Assembly (NCBI GenBank): GCA_024233865.1
Contig: JACKPA010000008.1
Span: 144,501 to 208,500, forward strand
Direction: 5' to 3'
DNA length: 64,000 bases
Origin: Leptospiraceae bacterium
GTDB taxonomy: Bacteria > Spirochaetota > Leptospiria > Leptospirales > Leptospiraceae
Under the pieces are notes generated by a model. That model was given only the letters and a program-made list of their open reading frames with translations. It was not told the DNA's origin and ran no database searches. A program made the position numbers and the translations under genes. Below, piece after piece: positions 36,178 to 46,500 of the stretch (its first letter is position 1; each line of letters starts with the position of its first letter).

Positions 36178-36804
36178 TCAGTAGCTCCACCTCACTCCAT
36201 AGGTTAAATAGTTAGAACCGCAAGTAGGAGGACAAAATATTCCGTAGACTCCCGAACGGTGGTGAACTCTAAAAAACGGACTGGGTACATTTTTGCCTAT
36301 CAGAGAAGGCAAGGATAATTCCACTTCAAAAGCAAGGTAGTTTAACAACTTATTGGAATATTCGGATTCAACACTTGGATAAAAAACATTCTTCCTCGGA
36401 TTTTCCAAATCCGGATTACGAGTTGCCAAGGAAAGTCCTTCGCCTACCGCAAAATTGACCGGTAAATTTTTATTTGCACCAAATCGAGCCAAAAAAAGTC
36501 CATTAAATTCCATGTGTTTTTGCACACCAGTGTGCCAACCTACCTGTCCTTCTGTTTCTATATTCGCTTTCCATAATTTAAGAAAGGGCTTGGCAATAGA
36601 AAACATGTTGATATAAGATTGTCTGTTGTGTGTATCTAATTTTAGTAAAATTTCACCCAGGTTTGTATTTGTATACATTCCTTTGTAATAGGCAAGTTTT
36701 AAGTTTTCCGGTTTATTATCAGAAAAAAGTGGTAAACTAAAAAAGAATAAAATACTAAAAAGGACTTTAAAAGAAATTTTGGTGTTTTTAAATATCTGAG
36801 CCAT
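36178..36804 (-). CDS. Probable outer-membrane beta-barrel protein
   Basis: This 208-residue protein has a signal peptide (about 10-30, ending LPLFS) and alternating short hydrophobic strands, ending in an aromatic residue (YLTYGVRWSY), typical of outer-membrane barrels. The segment FFRVHHRSGVYGIF near the end loosely recalls the His-Ser site of PagL-type lipid A deacylases, but the match is too weak for an assignment. Two Cys lie in CPPTC near the C-terminus. It is divergent from the acyl-CoA synthetase gene. Confidence 0.5.
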   Translation of the reverse strand: MAQIFKNTKISFKVLFSILFFFSLPLFSDNKPENLKLAYYKGMYTNTNLGEILLKLDTHNRQSYINMFSIAKPFLKLWKANIETEGQVGWHTGVQKHMEFNGLFLARFGANKNLPVNFAVGEGLSLATRNPDLENPRKNVFYPSVESEYSNKLLNYLAFEVELSLPSLIGKNVPSPFFRVHHRSGVYGIFCPPTCGSNYLTYGVRWSY

Positions 36805-36962
36805 ACTAAATAGACTCTTTGTATTGGCTTCGGAGAGTAGATTTTTTTGAATTTTTTATCCCTAAATTCGATATTATATCCATGGGAAATAATTTTTAAA
36901 TATACACATTTAAAAGCAAAAAATTATAATTCATTTTATAGTGCAATAAATAAGGAGTAAAC

Positions 36963-38843
<1,881 letters not shown>

Positions 38844-38866
38844 GTGAACAATTATACCATTTCGTA

Positions 38867-38890
38867 GGGCAGAGTAAATAGTTTCTGCCC
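38867..38890 (+). terminator. Hairpin after the acyl-CoA synthetase gene
   Basis: A 7-bp stem (GGGCAGA / TCTGCCC) with a 10-base loop starts 23 bases after the stop. There is no clear T-run. The stem is the same as at pepN's 3' end. Confidence 0.5.
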
Positions 38891-38989
38891 TTCCAGAAAT
38901 TTAGATTTTATCTTTTATGCCTTGTTATGAGGATTTGTACCTAGGTTGGAATATTTTAGGATTGGTTTTGATAAACGGAAGTTCCTTAA

Positions 38990-39176
38990 TAGGTAACGTG
39001 AGTTCGATGTAACTTTCCTAACGAGTGACTTAAGTCGCTCGTTACTAGAAATCAAAGGTTTACATTGAATTTGTAAGCAAAAATATTGGTTTTTGTAGTG
39101 AAATTATAGTAACGAGCGGTTTAAACCGCTCGAAAAAAGAAGGTTAAACCTTATGTCGAACTCACGTTAGGTAACT
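38990..39176. mobile_element. MITE-like element with inverted ends and two inner palindromes
   Basis: The ends carry inverted copies of TAACGTGAGTTCGA (38994-39007 and the complement at 39156-39169), each next to GGTAAC. Inside are two related palindromes: TAACGAGTGACTT/AAGTCGCTCGTTA at 39019-39044 (one mismatch) and CGAGCGGTTT/AAACCGCTCG at 39113-39132 (perfect). There is no coding capacity. The left end recurs alone at 17322. The gap 38844-39297 holds nothing else apart from the terminator hairpin and the AT-rich leader of the methyltransferase gene. Confidence 0.8.
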
Positions 39177-39297
39177 AAAAAAGGGGAAAGGTCTATCCTT
39201 TCCTATATATTTAGTGCTTTTTATTTTTTTTATTTACATGAAAATTTATTTATTTTTATACTTTAAATATATATAAGTAAGGTGGTCTGATATTCCT

Positions 39298-40077
39298 GTG
39301 TTATTCAAAATGAAGCGACATAGCAAATATCCAGAATTTTACCAAGAGTGTGAATGGACGGGTGCTTGTTATTATATTCCAGCAAAAGCAAGGGATTATT
39401 CCGAGTCGTATTTTTTAGAAGAATACAAGGCACAATATAACAAAACCTACTTTCAGGATGAGGAAAATTTAAGGAGGTTGGCAAAATCAAGATTAGAAAT
39501 ACTAAGCAAATACGTAAAAAGGGAAGAGAGCAAATTATTTGAAATTGGCTGTGCTGCGGGTTATTTTTTAGACGAAGCTAAGAAATTTGGTTATAAAGTA
39601 AGCGGTCTGGAAGTATCTCAAATCGCTACGGATTACGCATGTAAAAATGAATTGGATGTGAAGTGCTGCTCATTTTTAGATTATAAATCCGATGAAAAAC
39701 ATGACATTATATGTGCTTTTTATGTGATTGAGCATTTTGAAAACCAAGAAGAAGTGTTTTATAAAATATTGTCAATGTTAAAAGAAAAAGGGTGCTTGTT
39801 TTTGTCTTTACCTTCTATATATGGACCTACCTTTACCACAAACCCGGAAGAATGGTTTAAAACTCATCCCAAAGACCATTTTATGGATTATTCCCATAAA
39901 TCTTTAAAAAAAGTATTTAAAAAATTGAACATGGACGTAGTTTATAACAGACCAGTATCTTATCATCCTTATCGGGATAAAGGATGGAGAGGAAATTTAC
40001 CTCTATACATTTACGAAAAGTTGGCAAACTGGACGTGCTACGGCGATACAATACAAATTTTAGCAAAAAGAAAGTAA
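39298..40077 (+). CDS. Class I SAM-dependent methyltransferase
   Basis: This 259-residue protein has motif I LFEIGCAAGYFLDEAKK (about 80-96), then the acidic GLEVSQ, DIICAFYVIEHFENQEE and LSLPSIYGP. The motif VIEHF is typical of methyltransferases acting on lipids, sugars or quinone-like substrates; the actual substrate is unknown. The start could be GTG 39298 or ATG 39310. It ends three bases before the DEAD-box helicase gene, so the two are co-transcribed. Confidence 0.82.
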   Translation: MLFKMKRHSKYPEFYQECEWTGACYYIPAKARDYSESYFLEEYKAQYNKTYFQDEENLRRLAKSRLEILSKYVKREESKLFEIGCAAGYFLDEAKKFGYKVSGLEVSQIATDYACKNELDVKCCSFLDYKSDEKHDIICAFYVIEHFENQEEVFYKILSMLKEKGCLFLSLPSIYGPTFTTNPEEWFKTHPKDHFMDYSHKSLKKVFKKLNMDVVYNRPVSYHPYRDKGWRGNLPLYIYEKLANWTCYGDTIQILAKRK

Positions 40078-40080
40078 ATT

Positions 40081-41637
40081 ATGAAATTCGAAGAATTAAA
40101 CTTAAACCCACTATTACAAAAAGCAATTGATGACATAGGTTTTACTGAGCTAACACCTATACAAGAACAATCTATTCCACACGCATTGGAAGGAGAAGAC
40201 ATTACCGGAGTAGCCCAAACAGGAACAGGTAAGACCATTTCTTATTTAATTCCTATTATTAATAAATTGTTAAAAGAAAACTACGAGGACCCTTGTTCTT
40301 TGATTGTTGCCCCTACTCGCGAACTTGTTGCTCAAATCAGTGAAGAAACAAATAAACTTCTAAGATATACTGATAAAAAAGTTTCTACCATTATAGGCGG
40401 TGTTTCTTATAAAGAGCAAGACAAGAGTTTGCAAGATAAATGCGATATAATAGTAGCCACCCCTGGAAGACTAATTGATTATATTAAAGCTGGAAACCTC
40501 AAATTAAATTCCATTCAATTTTTAGTTTTGGATGAGGCAGACAGGATGTTTGACATGGGATTTATCAAAGATATTAGCTATATAATCCACAAAACTCCTA
40601 AACATAGGCAAACAATGATGTATTCTGCAACACTTTCTTATTATTCCATTCGTGTTGCTTCGGACTATTTAAAAGAGCCTGTTGAAATTAAAATTGAATC
40701 GGACAATATTGCTCCGGAGAATATTGATCAAAAAATAATACACCTGGGTAGGCAAGAAAAACTTCCTTATCTCATTAATTTGATTTTGAATGACGAAACG
40801 GAAGGTTTGGGAATTATTTTTACCAATTTAAAAATGATGGTAGGGGACCTTGTAAATAGCTTGCGAAATTATGGAATAGCCGTAACAGGCATATCCTCTC
40901 TTTTGGAACAAAAAAAAAGGGTCAAGCTATTAAAGGAGTTCAAACTAGGAAAATACCAATATATGGTTGCAACTGATGTTGCTTCTAGAGGCTTAGACAT
41001 TGACAATGTTAAAGTAGTATACAATTTTGATCTCCCCATGGATGCCGAATCTTATGTCCATAGAATCGGTAGGACAGCAAGAGCAGGCAAAAAAGGACTT
41101 TCCCTCAGCATGTGCTCGGAAAAAGACTATACCGAATTGGAAAAAATTGAGAGGCTTTTGAACTATAAAATTCCAACCATGGAAATAAATGAAGACTATT
41201 TAACCTTTCCTAAGGGAAAATTTGTAAAATTTTTAGAAATAGGTCACAAAGCATCTAATAACGAAAAAACAATAATTAAAAACAAGAAGTCGGAAAGCAA
41301 AAAGTTTAAAACCTATCATCGCAATTTGAATTTGAATAAAGAAGAAAAAAGTCAAAAGCTAATTGCCCCTATAGAAGAAGCTAAAATATATTTACAAAAA
41401 GCAGACTTAGTGCTAAATCAAGAGGTAGGCAAGAATGTTAAACCGATTCAAAATCAAAAAAGGAATTTTGATAAAAAGAAAAAAAATACAAAGCCAGGCA
41501 ATTCGGATAGAAACGATATTTCAAGCTCTTACAATAAGTCCAAAAGAAATCTTTTTGACATAAATGATTTGTCTTATAGAGAAAATAAGAAATCAACATC
41601 AATTTGGAAAAAAATAAAATCTCTTTTTGGTCGGTGA
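40081..41637 (+). CDS. DEAD-box RNA helicase
   Basis: The 518-residue ATP-dependent RNA helicase has a Q motif (LTPIQEQSIP), Walker A AQTGTGKT, PTRELVAQ, TPGR, VLDEADRMFDMGF, SATLS, and HRIGRTARAG. The core ends at about 370 and is followed by a ~145-residue lysine-rich, low-complexity tail likely to bind RNA. RhlE/CsdA-like roles in ribosome assembly or RNA decay are usual. The tail coding region overlaps the start of the amidase gene by 34 bases. Confidence 0.92.
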   Translation: MKFEELNLNPLLQKAIDDIGFTELTPIQEQSIPHALEGEDITGVAQTGTGKTISYLIPIINKLLKENYEDPCSLIVAPTRELVAQISEETNKLLRYTDKKVSTIIGGVSYKEQDKSLQDKCDIIVATPGRLIDYIKAGNLKLNSIQFLVLDEADRMFDMGFIKDISYIIHKTPKHRQTMMYSATLSYYSIRVASDYLKEPVEIKIESDNIAPENIDQKIIHLGRQEKLPYLINLILNDETEGLGIIFTNLKMMVGDLVNSLRNYGIAVTGISSLLEQKKRVKLLKEFKLGKYQYMVATDVASRGLDIDNVKVVYNFDLPMDAESYVHRIGRTARAGKKGLSLSMCSEKDYTELEKIERLLNYKIPTMEINEDYLTFPKGKFVKFLEIGHKASNNEKTIIKNKKSESKKFKTYHRNLNLNKEEKSQKLIAPIEEAKIYLQKADLVLNQEVGKNVKPIQNQKRNFDKKKKNTKPGNSDRNDISSSYNKSKRNLFDINDLSYRENKKSTSIWKKIKSLFGR

Positions 41638-42758
41638 CTATTATATTTTTTTTTTGTTTTAGTACTGTTTTAGCCAAAGACAAGAAAAATGAAATTTCTC
41701 TGATTGGGAAAGAAGGCTACATTGATTTTGTTCAATTGAAAGCAGCTTTTGGTGATTTACGATTTCATTTGAATTTTGTTACTTTAATAGGCACTATAAC
41801 TAACAAAAAAAAGAAAATTTCCAAAACCGATAGATTTACGGAGATAAAAACAAGAATTGATTCTTTTTACTTTTCGGTAAATGATTCAATTGAAAGAATG
41901 AGTTCTCCTATATTGTATAAAAAGAATAAAGTTCTGTTGCCACCGGAGCTTGTGGAAGCTATTTTTATCTATCTTTTGGATTACAATATAGATTACCAGT
42001 TTACTCGCAATAAATTGGTTTTTAAGCCTGTAGAAGCGATCACTCCGGCAGAAGAAATCAATCTGAAATATGTAATTATTGATGCAGGACACGGTGGGAA
42101 GGACCCAGGTACTATAGCGATCAATGGAACTTTTGAAAAAACGATTAATTTGCAAGTTGCCATAATGCTAAAAAAATATCTTAAAAAAAAATTCCCAGGC
42201 TTGGTAATAAAGCTAACTCGTAAAGATGATACTTTTATATCTTTGGAAGAAAGAAGTGAATTTGCAAACCGTTATGTTTCCGCAAAACGCGGACATACTA
42301 TATATATTAGTTTACACTGTAATAACGGTTTGAGAAAAGGAATACATGGTTACGAAATATACTATTTATACCAAAATGCAACCATAGAAATTGCCAGGCA
42401 GCATTCTATTGTGAACCAAAATTTAATAGAAAGTAAACCTATATCTTCCAAGTTAAAGTGGATACAAAGTGATATGATGTCTTCTGCAGTTCAAAGAAAT
42501 AGTATTCGACTTGCAGAAGCTATTGATGAAAACATGAAAGATAACGTTGGAAATAAAATTGTTAGCCGTGGAATTAAAAAGGCAAGGTTTAACGTTCTTA
42601 GAAACAGTTTAATGCCTGCCGTTTTGGTTGAAATGGGTTATACCGACCATGAGCAAGATATAAAAAATTTAGAAAACAAAAAAGTTCAAAAGAAAATTAT
42701 TAAAGGCATTGCTGAGGGAATTAAAAAATATGTATACGCAAAAGATCCAAAGTTTTAA
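41604..42758 (+). CDS. N-acetylmuramoyl-L-alanine amidase (Amidase_3)
   Basis: The 384-residue exported protein cleaves peptide stems from peptidoglycan during cell separation. With TTG 41604 as start it has a signal peptide (MEKNKISFWSVTII..., ending VLA); a GTG at 41634 would remove the positive N-region. The catalytic zinc domain (about 155-380) shows VIIDAGHGGKDPG (His ligand), Glu in NGTFEKTIN, SLHCNN (second His) and VLVEMGYTDH (catalytic Glu). The N-terminal ~130 residues may target the enzyme to the septum. It overlaps the upstream helicase and the downstream GerMN gene. Confidence 0.9.
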   Translation: MEKNKISFWSVTIIFFFCFSTVLAKDKKNEISLIGKEGYIDFVQLKAAFGDLRFHLNFVTLIGTITNKKKKISKTDRFTEIKTRIDSFYFSVNDSIERMSSPILYKKNKVLLPPELVEAIFIYLLDYNIDYQFTRNKLVFKPVEAITPAEEINLKYVIIDAGHGGKDPGTIAINGTFEKTINLQVAIMLKKYLKKKFPGLVIKLTRKDDTFISLEERSEFANRYVSAKRGHTIYISLHCNNGLRKGIHGYEIYYLYQNATIEIARQHSIVNQNLIESKPISSKLKWIQSDMMSSAVQRNSIRLAEAIDENMKDNVGNKIVSRGIKKARFNVLRNSLMPAVLVEMGYTDHEQDIKNLENKKVQKKIIKGIAEGIKKYVYAKDPKF

Positions 42759-43560
42759 AGGGTTGCAGACTATTTTAAAAAACAAAATAACCCTATTTTA
42801 TGATTGGTTAAAGGGAATTGTATTTAAAATTTTTGATTCTATCGTAACGGGTTCGCTTTTAGACAATCGTTTTTATTTTTTATTTTTATCTTGGATTGTA
42901 TGTTTGTTGTTTTATCTCGGCTTTTTTTTGGTGGGAAAGAACCCTTATTCCCTTTTCGTTCCGTTTTCGTTGTATGAAATACCAACCATTGAGCAAAGGG
43001 CGGAAGCTACTTTGTATTTGTCAGACGGAGAGGGGAAGTATGTAACCACCAAACGAAAAGTTTTGCTTTACAATGACTCTTTTAATAAAAATGTTATGAC
43101 TCTTTTGAGTGAACTGGGTGAATTACCTTATTTATCCAACTCCGGTAATAAAACTACGGAATCTAGCTATTCTGTATCTCTGAAAAAACTACCAAATATA
43201 GCCAATACGGTTATTTCTCTATGGCACCTAGAAGATAAATCTACTCTTATCATAGACCTAAGCCAGCCGAGTATGGAAGCGGAATTAACAGCCATTAAAA
43301 TTTATGATCCCAACCAAAGCTTGAGCCAAGAAGACAATGAAGGGGAAGAAACTCCTAAAGAAACGGGAAAAGTTGTGAGTAAAGAAACGGAAAACAATCA
43401 AAAAAAATTGGCAATTCTCGGTTCGGCTTTTGTCGCTGCAGAAAAAACAATTTTTGATAATTTTCCAACTCTTAAAACCATAGAATATAGGATAAACGGT
43501 AAGTTAGTAGACTATCCTGGTTTGGAATATAAACTGTCTGAAAAAAAAGTAAAACGGTAG
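42730..43560 (+). CDS. GerMN-domain membrane protein
   Basis: With ATG 42730 as start the protein has ~276 residues, a basic N-terminal cytosolic part, one membrane helix (about 50-72, FYFLFLSWIVCLLFYLG) and a periplasmic GerMN/spore-germination-like domain (about 90-265: EATLYLSDGEGKY, ... AEKTIFDNFPTLKTIEYRINGK). An acidic low-complexity insert lies at ~205-230. GerMN domains are found beside amidases in several groups and probably assist wall turnover. It overlaps the amidase end by 29 bases. Confidence 0.78.
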   Translation: MYTQKIQSFKGLQTILKNKITLFYDWLKGIVFKIFDSIVTGSLLDNRFYFLFLSWIVCLLFYLGFFLVGKNPYSLFVPFSLYEIPTIEQRAEATLYLSDGEGKYVTTKRKVLLYNDSFNKNVMTLLSELGELPYLSNSGNKTTESSYSVSLKKLPNIANTVISLWHLEDKSTLIIDLSQPSMEAELTAIKIYDPNQSLSQEDNEGEETPKETGKVVSKETENNQKKLAILGSAFVAAEKTIFDNFPTLKTIEYRINGKLVDYPGLEYKLSEKKVKR

Positions 43561-43579
43561 AGACTATAATTTTAGAATG

Positions 43580-46500
43580 TCACAATTTCTTTAGTATCAT
43601 AAAGGTTATATCATCTTTTTGCCTATAATTTTGAAGAGATTCTAATAACATATTTTTAATCTCTTCAACTGATTTTTTTCCATGATTTTTCATCAAATTG
43701 ATAAGACCAATAGAATCAAACATTTGATCGTTTTGATCCATAGCTTCTGTAATACCGTCCGTATATAAAATAATAGCATCACCCGTCTCTATGGTAAATT
43801 GGTTTACACTAAAATCATTGATCATATAATACAAACCAAGCCAGCAATCATTTGAGACAATTTTTTCAACCATGCCGGTTTTTGCCCTGTAGACAATTAT
43901 ATCCAAATGCTGCCCCGAATAATAAAAGGTGTCACCTATTTTTTGAATCAATAAGATAGTCATAAACTTATTTGTATTCATTTTTTGTATGTTGGCAGTA
44001 ATGATTTTGTTTACTTCTTGAAGGACTTCTTTGGGGTTAAGTTCTTTTTGAAATTCCACAACTGTGTGAATTGCGGTTTGTGCCATAATCATTACAAGAC
44101 CGGCAGAAACACCGTGACCACTGACATCTCCTATCACAAGCCATTCCCTGTCTTCTTGGTTGATTACGTCATAGTAATCTCCTCCTACTCTTTCGGCAGT
44201 TTTCATATATGGTGCAATTTCATAACCTTCTATGACCGGCTTTTTGGGTATAAGGGATGTTTGTATCTTTTCTGCAATTTCAAATTCCGTTTGAATTCGA
44301 GTTCTTTGACGAGTCATATTTTCAATACTCGAATACAATTTGGCATTTTCCAAAGATATGGCTGTTTGTGATGCAAGTATTTGAAGAGCTTCAATCCTAT
44401 CTACCGTAAATGCTCCTTCCGTAATATTGTTTTCCAAATATATGAGTCCAAGTAATTTTCCTTTGTTTGCCACAGGTAAACATATAACCGATTTGATTCC
44501 ATTTCTGCTAATATAAGGATCATTACCAAATTGCCCGTCAATAGATGCATTGTCCAAAACGATAACTTTTTCGGTTCGTTTGGTGAAGTTTACAATGGAA
44601 TGACTAATTTTATCATAAGTCTCCAAAGGAATGGAATTCATTACTTCAATTTCCTTTTCGCGTTTTCCGATGGCTTCAACTACAAATTTTCCTTCTTCAT
44701 TGTAAATAAACATTCCATTCTCTGCCCCTGCATTTTGAATCAAAAACTTCATAAGTTTCTTTAAAAGATTTTCTAAAACGATCTCTCTGGATAAAGAGCG
44801 AGATGCCTGGAAAATACTATTCAAATCTAAGTGTTTGACACGAGTCGTATTGAAATTTGATAAAAATTCGAATTCTTTTTCCGAACTGCTGTTATCATAG
44901 GATTGTAAGGTTTGGTAATAACTTTGTTCTGTTTCGCTTTTGAAACAATACTTTAATAAATTGGAATATTCCTCATTCATTTTATTCACTTTGGTGTTTG
45001 CTTCCAATTGTTGGTACAAATAGCGAGCGTCTTGGATATAGGTTTTGGCAGCTTTTTCCATTACCATGGACAAAAAATACCTGGCAAGGCGTTCATTTGC
45101 CATTGCTTCGTTCATAATAAAACCGTTTTTTCCTGCTAGCTTTATGCTCTTTTCATAGAGATTTAATGCTTTTGATGTAAGACCATAAAGGGTTGCCAAT
45201 TCAGCTTCGATTAAATAGTACTGGTGCAAGAAATTTTCATTGCAATTGTCTGCAAACTGTTTGAGAAACACCTGATTTTCTTCAACCTCCCGGATAAAAG
45301 TCTCTTGTGCCTCTTTGGATAGGTTATCCAAAGTAGAAAGGATTGCCAAAGAATGATAAAAATAATATTCGGCAATAATAATCAAGTTTACAGCATAAGC
45401 ATGAAGAGATTTTGCCTCTTGCAAATGTCCCAAGCCTTCATTGTGATTTTCCAAAACTATACAAAGGATTCCTTTTAGAGTGTAATATATACAAAGTTGC
45501 ATATAGTTTTTATTGGATCGCAAAGAAGCAACAAACTCATCTTCTTTGTAAAGGCTTCCACTCAGGTTCTTTCCTACTAATTGGCTAACAACAATGGATA
45601 CGGCAGTGATCGCATTCATAGAGGGAACGTGTCTATAGCTTTTGCAAAAGGTAAGAAACTCAAATAGCTCGTTTAGGAAGTGCTCCATATCCTTTGTTCT
45701 AAAAAAAGAGTTCAAAGAGCGGACGGTTAATGTATAACCTGCATAGGGAATGTCGCCGCACTCCAACCCGGAAAGAAAACCGTCTTTTTCCCATTGGATA
45801 GAATGATCGAGGTGATTTACCCAGTGACTCAAAAAAAAGCTTAAAGAAAAACAAGCCTGGCATTTTTGTTTGGCATCGTTTAGCTTTTCACTCAAACGCA
45901 ATCCAAGCAAACCAAATTCGTATCCGCCTTGGTAATCTTTAAAACTCGCTATCCATACATTTCCAAAACTCGCATAACCTTTGGCTGATTCGGATGTATT
46001 TCCGTGTTGAATGGAAAGGTTTACCATTTTAGAAAGAATCCAACCATATAGCTGGGGGTTGGCTAAGTAAGCGGGAGCATTTAGGTTTATCAAAACCTTC
46101 ATTGCCATTGTGGCTTGCAGGTCATGCATTTCCGACAACTCTAACAAAGATGATATGGATTTACCTTTTAATAAAGTTTTTATATTGGTTAGTTCTTTGA
46201 CTATGGAGCTTTTAATATCCTTTTCCGGAATTTCTATACCAAGTAATGAAAGGGCTATTTTTCCCATACCAAGAACTTCTGTGTTTTTTCCTTGTATCAT
46301 GTATTTGGAAATAAGGATATTATAGATTTCAGCCTTTTCAAGATTTGTTTTCACCTTCGCTAAAACTTCTTGGCTAATCGAATCATTGCCTGTCAAACCA
46401 TTTACCATATATTCAATCTCCATAAGAAATTTATATACCTGAAACGTTATGGAATACATAGTTTCCCAAGAGTTATCAGGCAAAAGTTCTATACAAACAT

